Assembly (NCBI GenBank): GCA_002282555.1
Contig: NCJR01000058.1
Location: 1 to 9,475 of the forward strand
DNA: 9,475 nt
Direction: 5' to 3'
Source of the DNA: Rhodobacterales bacterium 34-62-10
GTDB lineage: Bacteria; Pseudomonadota; Alphaproteobacteria; Rhodobacterales; Rhodobacteraceae
The notes beneath the pieces are model-generated. The model saw only the letters and a list, made by a program, of their open reading frames with translations, searched no databases and had not been told where the DNA came from. Below are positions 1 to 6,902 of this stretch, piece after piece. The stretch's first letter is position 1, and every line of letters starts with the position of its first letter. Made by a program: the position numbers and the translations under genes.

Positions 1-990
1 ATGGCCATCGGCGGACAGGGTCTGGCGCGCAGGCAGGCGCACCAGAATACGGGCCGGGGCAGTGCCGGGACCGATCTCGAAAAAGGCCATCTGATCCGCC
101 CCGAGATATTCCACACTCGCCAGTCGCGCAGGAATACCCACAGGGCCGATCGTCACATCTTCGGGGCGGATACCCAGAATCGCATCCTTGGGCAGAGCCA
201 TGTGACCCGCCAGCGATATGGCGGGGATCAGGTTCATCGGGGGCGTGCCGATGAAGCGCGCAACAAAGGTGTTCGCTGGGCGCGCGTAAAGATCGCGGGG
301 TGTCGCGACCTGTTGGATGCATCCTTTGTCCATGACCACGATGTGATCGGCCATCGTCATCGCCTCGACCTGATCATGGGTGACATAGACCATGGTCAGA
401 CCCAGCCGCTGTTGCAGGGCGCGGATCTCGACCCGCATTTCGGCGCGCAGCTTGGCATCAAGGTTCGAGAGCGGCTCATCCATCAGGCAGACCGGTCGGT
501 CCGAGATGACCGCGCGCGCCAGTGCGACGCGTTGTTGTTGCCCGCCCGACAATTGCGCTGGCCGCCGCGCCAGAAGTTCGCCCAACCCCATCATGCCCGC
601 CACACGATCCAACCGGGCACGCTGCTCGGGCTTGGGCACGCGGCGCACGTTCAGACCGAAAAGGATATTCTCGGCCACGTTCAGATGCGGGAACAGGGCA
701 TAGGATTGAAAGACCATCGACAGGTTGCGCTTGGACGGCGGGGCATCGGTGATATCGACACCATCCAGATGGATGCGTCCTGCGGTTGGCGTATCCAGTC
801 CCGCGATCAGACGCAGGAGCGTGGATTTCCCACAACCCGAAGGGCCCAGCAGCACGGAAAATTGGCCCGCCGGCAAGGTGACACTGATGTCATCAAGCGC
901 GACAGCCGTATCAAAGTGACGCCCCAGACCGTCAAGATGCAGCCCGTTACCAAGAGAAACAGTCTGTCCCAGCATGTTCTTGCCTGCCAT
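1..990 (-). CDS. ABC transporter ATP-binding protein, MalK/UgpC type (3' end cut by window)
   Basis: This is the ATPase subunit of an ABC importer, acting on the cytoplasmic face of the inner membrane. The reverse strand reads open from ATG at 990 to the window edge, giving 330 residues. Visible motifs are Walker A GPSGCGKST (49-57), the Q-loop in VFQSYALFPHL (about 93-103), signature LSGGQQQRVALA (147-158), Walker B CLMDEPLSNLD (168-178) and the H-loop histidine in VTHDQ (His205). A FIGTPPMN segment and a TOBE-like C-terminal region follow, as in UgpC, MsmK and MalK (usually about 350-370 residues), so some 20-40 residues are missing. The start at 990 has an AGGAC ribosome site about 8 bases upstream; ATG at 975 is an alternative without such a site. 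It is the first gene of a leftward unit divergent from the importer at 1281-5050, which has its own ATPase. It therefore probably serves another importer, perhaps for a sugar or glycerol phosphate. The substrate cannot be read from this subunit. Confidence 0.93.
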   Translation of the reverse strand, partial: MAGKNMLGQTVSLGNGLHLDGLGRHFDTAVALDDISVTLPAGQFSVLLGPSGCGKSTLLRLIAGLDTPTAGRIHLDGVDITDAPPSKRNLSMVFQSYALFPHLNVAENILFGLNVRRVPKPEQRARLDRVAGMMGLGELLARRPAQLSGGQQQRVALARAVISDRPVCLMDEPLSNLDAKLRAEMRVEIRALQQRLGLTMVYVTHDQVEAMTMADHIVVMDKGCIQQVATPRDLYARPANTFVARFIGTPPMNLIPAISLAGHMALPKDAILGIRPEDVTIGPVGIPARLASVEYLGADQMAFFEIGPGTAPARILVRLPARQTLSADGH

Positions 991-1055
991 TTTAGCTGTC
1001 CTGCGCCGAGGACGTAGCGATCCCGCATCACAGCAGTGTGACATCAAGGCGCGTG

Positions 1056-1088
1056 CCGGGCTGGTTTCGCGACGGGCGTCCAGCCCGG
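1056..1088. repeat. Perfect 9-bp inverted repeat (possible leader hairpin or operator)
   Basis: The arms CCGGGCTGG (1056-1064) and CCAGCCCGG (1080-1088) are exact reverse complements separated by 15 bases. The GC-rich stem would be stable in RNA. It lies about 66 bases upstream of the leftward ATPase start, so it could sit in that transcript's leader. No run of T follows on either strand, so a standard intrinsic terminator is unlikely. The repeat is seen directly; any role is inference. Confidence 0.5.
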
Positions 1089-1102
1089 AACATCGGGCCG
1101 GA

Positions 1103-1110
1103 TGACGTCA
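1103..1110. promoter_or_regulatory. TGACGTCA palindrome, possible operator
   Basis: An exact 8-base palindrome lies in the divergent intergenic region, between the two transporter units. Palindromes in such a position are often repressor sites controlling both directions, but 8 bases can occur by chance and no second copy or promoter overlap could be shown. Confidence 0.2.
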
Positions 1111-1280
1111 CAAACCTGTTGCTTGAAGTGTCTAAGCACAGGCCGAGCGACGGATGGAGCAGCACCGCAGCACCCGGAAAGATTCCGCCCTGCGTGATCA
1201 CCCGAATGGCCCGATTGCAGGCTTGAGGCCGACCCAGCCGTCCCACCATGGACCCGATCCACCGACCCAAAGGAAGAAAC

Positions 1281-2258
1281 ATGCGCCGTCTTATCCTGTC
1301 CTCACTTGCCGCCCTGAGCCTGAGCACCGCCGCCTTCGCCGATGTGGCGGGCAATCTGGTGCTCTATACGTCACAGCCCAACGAAGATGCGCAGCGCACC
1401 GTCGATGCTTTCATGGCCGCCCATCCCGGCGTGACCGTCGAATGGGTGCGCGATGGAACGCCCAACATCATGGCCAAATTCCGCGCCGAGTTGGTGGCCG
1501 GTGCGCCACAAGCCGACGTTTTGCTGATCGCCGACAGCGTGACGATGGAAAGCCTTAAATCCGAGGGTCTGCTGATGGCCCATCCCGAGGCCGATATCTC
1601 GGCCTATGAGGAGGGGATCATGGATGCGGACAAGATGTGGTTCGCCACCAAGCTGATCACCACGGGTATTGTCTACAACACCAATGCCCCGGTCGTGCCT
1701 ACGTCCTATGCCGATCTGATTGCACCCGAGGTAAGTGCCGCCTTCATGATGCCCTCGCCGCTCGCATCGGGGGCCGCGACGATCCATATGGTATCGGTGA
1801 CCGGTGTTCCCGCGTTGGGCTGGGAGTATTATGAGACATTGGCCGCGCAGGGTGCAGTGGCAGATGGCGCGAATGGCGGCGTTTTGCGCGCGGTCGCGGG
1901 TGGTGAAAAGTTCTACGGCTTTCTTGTCGATTTTCTGGCGATCCGCGAGGCAGCAAAAGGCGCTCCGGTGAAATTCGTCTTTCCCGAGGAAGGTGTCTCT
2001 GCGGTCTCTGAACCGGTCGCAATCCTGTCCAACACCAAGAACCCTGACGCAGCCAAGGCCTTTGTGGATTTTCTGATTTCGGAACCGGGGCAGCAATTGG
2101 CTGCCGATATGGGCTATCTGCCCGCACATCCGGCCGTGACCCCGCCAGCGGGCTTTCCTGCGCGGGACACGATCAAGATCCTGCCCTTTGATCCGGCGCG
2201 CGCCTTGGCCGAAGAGACTGCGAACCGCGACCGCTTCACCGACATGTTCGGTGGCTGA
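1281..2258 (+). CDS. Periplasmic substrate-binding protein of an FbpA/PhnS-like ABC importer
   Basis: This protein should capture the solute in the periplasm and hand it to the permease encoded next. It has 325 residues from ATG 1281, which has AGGAAG a few bases upstream; an in-frame ATG at 1248 would place an unlikely 11-residue tail before the signal peptide. The N terminus is a Sec signal peptide: Arg-Arg, a hydrophobic core and a probable cut after AFA (residue 20). The mature part has the family pattern: VLYTSQ at the first strand, PQADVLLIADS (76-86), GIVYNT (129-134), MPSPLASGAA (157-166), and a C-terminal region with NPDAAKAFVDFLIS. Members of COG1840 are commonly labelled iron(III)-binding. 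The tandem Tyr pair that binds iron in FbpA is not seen in the expected region (about 207-222, which reads GGEKFYGFLVDFLAIR). VEWVRDGT and KFVFPEEG recall the 2-aminoethylphosphonate binders instead. The substrate is therefore unresolved. Confidence 0.9.
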   Translation: MRRLILSSLAALSLSTAAFADVAGNLVLYTSQPNEDAQRTVDAFMAAHPGVTVEWVRDGTPNIMAKFRAELVAGAPQADVLLIADSVTMESLKSEGLLMAHPEADISAYEEGIMDADKMWFATKLITTGIVYNTNAPVVPTSYADLIAPEVSAAFMMPSPLASGAATIHMVSVTGVPALGWEYYETLAAQGAVADGANGGVLRAVAGGEKFYGFLVDFLAIREAAKGAPVKFVFPEEGVSAVSEPVAILSNTKNPDAAKAFVDFLISEPGQQLAADMGYLPAHPAVTPPAGFPARDTIKILPFDPARALAEETANRDRFTDMFGG

Positions 2259-3990
2259 TCTGCATCTGTCCGAAAACATCACCGCAGCCCCTGCCGGATG
2301 GTCGGGGCTGCGTCGCCTTGCGGGAGAGCCGTTTCTGCTGGCGCTGGTTCTGGCGGTGGGGTTCGCGCTGTTCGTGCTTCCCTTGGGTGCGGTCGCGCGT
2401 TTGGCGCTGATGTCGCCCGGCGGCGGGCTGGAGGCGCTGAGCGAGGCATGGTCCAGCCGTTCTGTGCGCCGTGCGCTGTGGCATAGCCTTGAAAGTGCAA
2501 CACTTGCGGCAGCTCTGGCCACGCTGGTCGGGGGCACGCTGGGCCTGTTGATTGGCCTGACCGATCTGCGGGGGCGTGTTGCCTTGTCCTTTGCCATTCT
2601 GACGCTGATCATGATCCCGCCGCATGTGACAGCGATTGCCTGGATCCAGATGCTTGGCCCGTCCAGCGTGCTGTTGCAGGTGCTTGGCCTGGCCCCCGCG
2701 CCGGGCAGCACGCATCCGCTTTACGGGCGCGAGGGGGTGATCGCACTTCTGGCCCTGCAACAGGTGCCGCTGGTCTATCTGACCATTCGCGCTGCTCTGC
2801 GTGCCCTGCCGCGCGACCTGGTCGAGGCCGCGCAGGTGAACGGTGCGGGACCCGTGCGGATGATGCGCCGGGTGATCCTGCCCTTGATGGCGCCCGCCTT
2901 TCTCGCGGGTTTCGCCTTGGCCTTTGTTGCGGGTTTGGGCAATTTCGGCGTGCCAGCACTTCTGGGTATTCCCGGGCGCTACGTCACGCTGCCGGTCCTG
3001 ATGTGGCAACGCCTGTCTGCCAGCGGCCCTGCGGTCCTTGAGGATCTGGCGGTCATGGCCTGCATGATCGCTGCAGTGGCGCTGGTGGCCGTCTGGGTCC
3101 AGATGCGCATGTCGCGCCGCCTGTCGGTCGCCTTGATCGGCCCGCCGCAGCAAACCTTGCAACTGCCCTTGGGCAAGGCACGTCTTTGGGTCGAGGGTGG
3201 ATTGTGGTTCATGATGGCTCTGGTTGTGCTTGCGCCACTGGTTGCCATGCTCGCCACGGCACTTGTGCCAACCTATGGCGTTCCTCTCACGCTGGAGACA
3301 GTGACCTTGCGCCATTTCCACGAAGTGATGGTCACCCAAGCGGTCACCGCGCGCGCCTTTGCAAATTCGGCGGGTCTGGCCCTCATGGCGGGTCTGGGTG
3401 TTGCCTGTCTTGCGCTGGCCACGGGTGCCCTGCTGCGCGGCCCGCTGGCGACTGCTGCGCGGGGCGTGACCCTGCTGGCGGACATCGCCTATGCGGTGCC
3501 GGGGCTTGTGATCTCGGTCGCCTTCATCATTGCCTTCATCAAACCGCTGCCCGTCATCGGTATCTCGCTGTATGGAACCCATGCGATCATTCTGGGGGCT
3601 TATCTGGCCGCTTTTCTGGCCGTGGGGTTGAAGCCTGTCGGCGTGGCTTTCGCCGCCGTCGATCCAGCCTTGCAGGAAGCCGCACGCGTGTCGGGCGCAG
3701 GGTTCTGGCGGCGCTTCCGGCGCATCGACACGCCACTGGTAGCCCCAGCCGCCGCATCGGGCGCCGTTCTGGTGATATTGACCGCGTGGAACGAGGTGAC
3801 GCTATCCGCCATCCTCTGGACCAGGGGGACAGAAACATTGGGTACGGTGATCTTCAATTATGAGAGCGGCGGCTATTCCACCCTGTCGGCCGCGATGTCG
3901 GTGCTGTCGGTGCTGGCGACATTGGCCTTGATGCTGGTGTTGCACGGGCTTGGCCGCCGTCTGCCCCCTGGCATCATTCCCTGGCGCTGA
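2251..3990 (+). CDS. ABC importer permease, two fused membrane domains (FbpB/PhnU2-like)
   Basis: This inner-membrane channel subunit joins two permease domains in one chain of 579 residues, so one copy can form the whole translocation path. Two EAA loops, the contacts for the ATPase, are visible: EAAQVNGAG (from residue 192) and EAARVSGAG (from 476), each followed by a basic stretch and a Pro-Leu-containing segment. Long hydrophobic stretches flank both, about six per half, starting near residues 28 and 317. Fused permeases of about 550-600 residues are normal for the FbpB family. I chose GTG 2251 because it overlaps the end of the binding-protein gene in the compact arrangement GTGGCTGA, typical of translational coupling. 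ATG 2188 would overlap that gene by 71 bases and add a non-hydrophobic tail. No clear ribosome site precedes either start, so the start is less certain than the gene. Confidence 0.92.
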   Translation: MADLHLSENITAAPAGWSGLRRLAGEPFLLALVLAVGFALFVLPLGAVARLALMSPGGGLEALSEAWSSRSVRRALWHSLESATLAAALATLVGGTLGLLIGLTDLRGRVALSFAILTLIMIPPHVTAIAWIQMLGPSSVLLQVLGLAPAPGSTHPLYGREGVIALLALQQVPLVYLTIRAALRALPRDLVEAAQVNGAGPVRMMRRVILPLMAPAFLAGFALAFVAGLGNFGVPALLGIPGRYVTLPVLMWQRLSASGPAVLEDLAVMACMIAAVALVAVWVQMRMSRRLSVALIGPPQQTLQLPLGKARLWVEGGLWFMMALVVLAPLVAMLATALVPTYGVPLTLETVTLRHFHEVMVTQAVTARAFANSAGLALMAGLGVACLALATGALLRGPLATAARGVTLLADIAYAVPGLVISVAFIIAFIKPLPVIGISLYGTHAIILGAYLAAFLAVGLKPVGVAFAAVDPALQEAARVSGAGFWRRFRRIDTPLVAPAAASGAVLVILTAWNEVTLSAILWTRGTETLGTVIFNYESGGYSTLSAAMSVLSVLATLALMLVLHGLGRRLPPGIIPWR

Positions 3991-4006
3991 GCGAAAGACC
4001 TGATCG

Positions 4007-5050
4007 ATGTCGATTACCCTGACTGATGTGACCCGCAGCTTTGGCTCATCCAAGGCCGTCGATGGCCTGACAGCCACGATACCGACGGGCTGCTTCTTCA
4101 CCGTGCTCGGCCCATCGGGTTGTGGCAAGTCCACGCTTTTGCGCATGATCGCGGGGTTGGAGCCGCTTGATACGGGTCAGATCGCACTGGACAGACGCAC
4201 AGTCGCAGGGCCCGGCCTGCATCTGCCACCCGAGGCGCGCGGTGTCGGTGTCGTGTTCCAGTCCTACGCGCTCTGGCCACATATGGACGTGCTGGACAAC
4301 GTCGGCTTTCCAATCGAGGCCGCAGGACAAAGCCGCAGCGCAGCAAGGACGGAGGCCGCAAAACATCTCCAGGCGGTCGATCTGTCCCGCTTTGCCACAA
4401 GGCGCATCGCCGATCTGTCCGGCGGGCAGCGCCAGCGCGTGGCTTTGGCGCGGTGCCTTGCGGCGCAGGCGCGGATCGTGCTGATGGATGAACCGCTGGC
4501 CAATCTTGATCCACATCTGCGCGCCGCGATGGAGGAGGAGTTGACCACGTTCCACGCCCGTGCCGGAACGACAACTCTCTTCATCACTCACGACCAGCGC
4601 GAGGCGATGGCCCTGTCGGATATGGTTGCCGTAATGCGCGCGGGCCGCTTCGAACAGGTCGCCACGCCGCAGGATTTGCACGATAGACCTGTGAATGCCT
4701 TTGTCGCGGGCTTCATCGGGCGCGGTGTGGTGCTTGAGGCAGAGGTCAAATCGGTCGCGCCCGGGACCGCTATGGTCGAACTGACGCCAGAGTTGCAGAT
4801 CGAAGTGCAGGCAGAGCGGGCCGTGATCGGACCGGCTCAGGTTCTTTTACGTCCCTCGGACCTTTGTGTGCATGCCGAGGGACGTGCCGGTCGCGTGCTG
4901 AACGTGGCGTATCGCGGAGATCATTGGGAAGCGCGTGTCCAGATTGACGGTATCTCGAAGCCGCTACTCTTAAGCGTGTCGCAACGGGCGGTTCCCGGCG
5001 ACACAATCCCTATCCGAATTCTGGGAGGATGGGTTCTGAAACAAGAGTGA
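4007..5050 (+). CDS. ABC importer ATP-binding protein (FbpC/PotA-like)
   Basis: This is the ATPase that drives the importer formed with the two genes before it; it starts 16 bases after the permease stop. The 347 residues include Walker A GPSGCGKST (35-43), Q-loop VFQSYALWPHM (83-93), signature LSGGQRQRVALA (137-148), Walker B IVLMDEPLANLD (157-168) and the H-loop His195 in FITHD. The last 120 or so residues form a TOBE-type regulatory domain. Length and the SYALWPHM wording fit FbpC and phosphonate-type PhnT ATPases better than the MalK group. The ribosome site is weak (GAAAG region about 10 bases upstream), which fits translation coupled to the permease gene. It is the last gene of the operon. 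It is clearly distinct from the ATPase at the left edge. Confidence 0.93.
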   Translation: MSITLTDVTRSFGSSKAVDGLTATIPTGCFFTVLGPSGCGKSTLLRMIAGLEPLDTGQIALDRRTVAGPGLHLPPEARGVGVVFQSYALWPHMDVLDNVGFPIEAAGQSRSAARTEAAKHLQAVDLSRFATRRIADLSGGQRQRVALARCLAAQARIVLMDEPLANLDPHLRAAMEEELTTFHARAGTTTLFITHDQREAMALSDMVAVMRAGRFEQVATPQDLHDRPVNAFVAGFIGRGVVLEAEVKSVAPGTAMVELTPELQIEVQAERAVIGPAQVLLRPSDLCVHAEGRAGRVLNVAYRGDHWEARVQIDGISKPLLLSVSQRAVPGDTIPIRILGGWVLKQE

Positions 5051-5060
5051 CCATCACCCC

Positions 5061-5094
5061 GTGCCGAAACTGTCGATCAACCGCTTCACGGCAC
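5061..5094 (+). terminator. Weak candidate end hairpin of the importer operon
   Basis: GTGCCG (5061-5066) pairs exactly with CGGCAC (5089-5094), 10 bases after the stop of the last importer gene. The loop is 22 bases long and there is no U tract afterwards, so this is not a textbook intrinsic terminator. It is listed because of its position only. Confidence 0.2.
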
Positions 5095-5149
5095 ACAGAA
5101 GGCCCGCCCCCGACATATCCGATCCCCGGCTATCGGTCAGGCAAGCACC

Positions 5150-5163
5150 TTCAAGTCCTTGAA
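5150..5163. repeat. Short palindrome TTCAAG-TC-CTTGAA
   Basis: Perfect 6-base arms separated by two bases, in the non-coding stretch. The near-continuous dyad is shaped like a protein-binding site rather than an RNA hairpin. No gene start is close by on either side, so a regulatory role is unclear. Confidence 0.3.
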
Positions 5164-5299
5164 CCCGTCATCTGACTGCGATTGTCCACCAACAGCAGCC
5201 ATCTATCACGGAGGCCTGACATCATTGACTGCGGTTCATTGCGGCCACAATCCCGCAAGCACCGAAGATGCCTGCGTCAGTTTGCGCCAAAATCCATCC

Positions 5300-5316
5300 G
5301 ACGTAAAACCTACGTC
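5300..5316. repeat. Perfect 6-bp inverted repeat GACGTA/TACGTC downstream of the tRNA
   Basis: Arms at 5300-5305 and 5311-5316 enclose five bases. On the minus strand the element lies about 30 bases beyond the tRNA 3' end. It could assist termination of the tRNA transcript, but the stem is short and no T run follows. Confidence 0.3.
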
Positions 5317-5333
5317 AGCTGAATTATCAATCG

Positions 5334-5347
5334 CTTAAGGGGTTAAG
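5334..5347 (-). repeat. Small hairpin CTTAA-CCCC-TTAAG abutting the tRNA 3' end
   Basis: On the minus strand a perfect 5-base stem with a four-C loop begins directly after the encoded CCA of tRNA-Arg. Such a trailer might influence 3' end processing. The stem is AT-rich and weak, so chance is also possible. Confidence 0.3.
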
Positions 5348-5424
5348 TGGCGGACTGGGGAGGATTCGAACCCCCGACCCCTTGATTCGTAGTCAAGTAC
5401 TCTATCCAACTGAGCTACCAGTCC
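5348..5424 (-). tRNA. tRNA-Arg (anticodon ACG), CCA encoded
   Basis: The reverse strand folds into a complete 77-base cloverleaf: acceptor GGACTGG/CCAGTCC, D arm GCTC...GAGT, anticodon stem CTTGA/TCAAG with loop CTACGAA, a 5-base variable loop, and a T arm with loop TTCGAAT. The discriminator base is G and the CCA end is encoded (plus-strand 5348-5350). The anticodon ACG (plus-strand 5388-5390) defines the arginine tRNA that reads CGU, CGC and CGA once TadA converts A34 to inosine. The T stem contains one G-U pair. It has the same orientation as the histidine kinase gene 80 bases upstream, but is probably transcribed separately. Confidence 0.97.
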
Positions 5425-5434
5425 GTGGAGCCGG

Positions 5435-5463
5435 GGTTTAGACTTTAGCCTTGGGCTTGGCAA
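5435..5463 (-). promoter_or_regulatory. Weak candidate promoter of tRNA-Arg
   Basis: On the minus strand, TTGCCA (plus 5458-5463) could be a -35 box and TAAACC (plus 5435-5440) a -10 box with 17 bases between; TCTAAA (5437-5442) with a 15-base spacer is the alternative. Transcription would start only a few bases before the tRNA. The -10 match is poor, so the call rests mainly on position. Confidence 0.25.
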
Positions 5464-5504
5464 GGGGCGATTGCGGTTTTTTCGCAGGGGACTGCGGCAG
5501 GGTT

Positions 5505-6884
5505 TCAATTGCCTTCTTTTGGCAGGGTGATCAGAAACGTTGTCCCCTGCGGTCCGGTCTGTTCCAGCGCAAGTTTACCGCCATGGCCGCGGATAAGGTC
5601 CTGCGCAATCACCAGCCCAAGACCGGATCCGCCTTTTCGGGCGCCGCCTTGAAACGGCTGGAACAGATGCTCGCGCGCCTTTGCAGGAAGACCGGGACCC
5701 GTATCGCTGACCCGGATCGTCCAAGCTTCGGCGTCGTCGCTGGCAGACACGCTGATTTCACCCGGCGCTCCGGTCTGGGCGATGGCTTGGCGCGCATTGC
5801 GGACAAGGTTGAAGATCACGCGGAACAATTGCTCGGGGTCGGCCTTGACGGTCAGCGTGCCGGGCACATCCTCGGACAGGCTGATATCCGCCTCTCCCAC
5901 CGCCAGCCTTTCGCTGTCCAGCACGTCAGAGACGATATCCAGCAGCATGACCTCACGAAGCTTCGGTGCTGGCTCCTCGGCCTTGCCAAAGGCCAGCGTG
6001 CTTTCGCACAAATGCACCGCGCGGGTGATCGAATTCACCAGCTTGGGCGCCAGCCGTTTGACGGCCGGGTCTTCCGACATTTCGATGCGGTCGACAAAAA
6101 GCTGTGCCGATGTCAGCATGTTGCGCAGATCGTGACTGACCTTGGCGACGGCCCCGCCCAGTTGCGCCAACCGTTCCTTCTGCTTCAGGGCTCCGGTCAA
6201 TTGCGTCTGCAGGCTTTGCAACGCGTCTTCGGCCTGCCGCAGTTCGGTGATGCCTGAGGTCGGTTCAATAATGCGGCGTCCATCCTCGGGCGCATCGGCA
6301 TAATGCGTCATGGCGCGCGCCACACGTGCGATCGGCATCACCAAAAGGCGCTGCACCGCCAGAAACAGCAGTGTCGCCGTGAAGATCGAGATCACCGCCG
6401 ACAGGATCAGGATGCGCACGCCATAATCCAGCATCGCCGTGCGCAACGGGCCAGATTGCATCGTCACCTCGATCAGCAGCCCGGCCTCACGCGTGGGGTT
6501 ACCGATCACGCGGATCACCTCGGGGTCGGGATCCCAAAGCTGCGCCATCGCATCCCGGATCAGCGCCAGGGCGGATTGATCACGCAGGTCATAGGTACGA
6601 TCCACCACTTGCGGCATGGGCGACGCCAGTATCAGTTGCCGCGCCTCGTCCCGCCGCAGCACCACGTTGAACACCTCGGCGTTGCGCAGCAATTCCTCTT
6701 CCAGATCCGGCGAGATCATCTCATCGGCCAGCAAAGCAAGGCTTGCGATCTGCGCCCGCTCCAGCCGCAGCAGCAGATAATCCTCGCGAAAGCGCGCCAC
6801 GGACGGAACGAAAATCAGAACCTCGGCCAGCATCACGAAGATGATGGTCAGGATCAGGAACCGTCCCGAAAGCGAATGCAGCAT
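5505..6884 (-). CDS. Membrane sensor histidine kinase, no adjacent response regulator
   Basis: This is an inner-membrane two-component sensor of 459 residues. An N-terminal membrane helix (about 9-29) is followed by a sensor region of about 125 residues with no recognisable PAS, Cache or other domain. A second helix (about 156-177) and a HAMP-like linker with a predicted helical segment (about 212-240) come next. The kinase core then shows the H box VSHDLRNML with His251 as the phosphate acceptor, N box FNLVRNARQAI (358-368), G1 DTGPGLP (394-400), F box FQPF (408-411) and G2 GGSGLGLVIA (418-427). All residues expected for activity are present. ATG 6884 follows AGAGG by five bases and is preferred to the TTG just before it. 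The gene begins 18 bases after the flavoprotein gene and shares its direction, so it is probably co-transcribed. No response regulator is found in the window. The signal sensed is unknown. Confidence 0.92.
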   Translation of the reverse strand: MLHSLSGRFLILTIIFVMLAEVLIFVPSVARFREDYLLLRLERAQIASLALLADEMISPDLEEELLRNAEVFNVVLRRDEARQLILASPMPQVVDRTYDLRDQSALALIRDAMAQLWDPDPEVIRVIGNPTREAGLLIEVTMQSGPLRTAMLDYGVRILILSAVISIFTATLLFLAVQRLLVMPIARVARAMTHYADAPEDGRRIIEPTSGITELRQAEDALQSLQTQLTGALKQKERLAQLGGAVAKVSHDLRNMLTSAQLFVDRIEMSEDPAVKRLAPKLVNSITRAVHLCESTLAFGKAEEPAPKLREVMLLDIVSDVLDSERLAVGEADISLSEDVPGTLTVKADPEQLFRVIFNLVRNARQAIAQTGAPGEISVSASDDAEAWTIRVSDTGPGLPAKAREHLFQPFQGGARKGGSGLGLVIAQDLIRGHGGKLALEQTGPQGTTFLITLPKEGN

Positions 6885-6902
6885 CAATGCCTCTTTACTG
6901 GA

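Larger units (their letters stand above)
991..1280. other. Divergent intergenic region between two ABC transporter units
   Basis: This 290-base stretch separates the leftward ATPase gene from the rightward importer operon and must hold the start signals of both. I see no convincing coding region in it. It contains a perfect 9-base inverted repeat (1056-1088) and the 8-base palindrome TGACGTCA (1103-1110), both listed separately. A purine-rich AGGAAG just before 1281 is the ribosome site of the binding-protein gene. I could not find a -35/-10 pair good enough to call for either direction. Confidence 0.6.
5051..5347. other. Non-coding stretch between the importer operon and tRNA-Arg
   Basis: About 297 bases without a credible gene on either strand. 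The base composition is more AT-rich than the flanking genes. It holds several short inverted repeats: GTGCCG/CGGCAC (5061-5066 and 5089-5094), CCGAT/ATCGG (5119-5136), TTCAAG/CTTGAA (5150-5163), GACGTA/TACGTC (5300-5316) and CTTAA/TTAAG (5334-5347). TGACTGCG also occurs twice (5173 and 5226). Transcripts from both sides converge here, so some repeats may act in termination, but none is followed by a good T run. Confidence 0.55.

Noticed and set aside
1..1017. Long plus-strand open frame of 338 codons
   Set aside because: It lies opposite the ABC ATPase gene on the minus strand, whose motifs are unmistakable. Its own translation is rich in His, Arg and Gln with no recognisable domain, as expected of a GC-rich antisense frame.
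1371..3582. Long minus-strand open frames opposite the binding-protein and permease genes (1371-2711 and 2236-3582)
   Set aside because: They overlap each other and are antisense to two clearly recognised genes; their translations are low-complexity and hydrophilic.
5022..5034. CTGGGAGGAT near the end of the ATPase gene, resembling part of the tRNA T arm (possible att remnant)
   Set aside because: The similarity covers about ten bases with a gap and lies inside a conserved-looking coding end; no integrase is present.
5173..5236. Direct repeat of TGACTGCG (5173 and 5226) as a possible repeat array or attachment site
   Set aside because: Only two copies of 8 bases, imperfect beyond that, and no match to the tRNA end. 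This is within chance expectation.
5471..5486. TGCG/CGCA with an A/T run after the kinase gene as a terminator
   Set aside because: The stem is only four base pairs and the A/T run forms the loop rather than a tail, so it lacks the layout of an intrinsic terminator.
5451..6257. Plus-strand open frame of 268 codons after the tRNA
   Set aside because: Antisense to the kinase catalytic region; no ribosome site or family resemblance.
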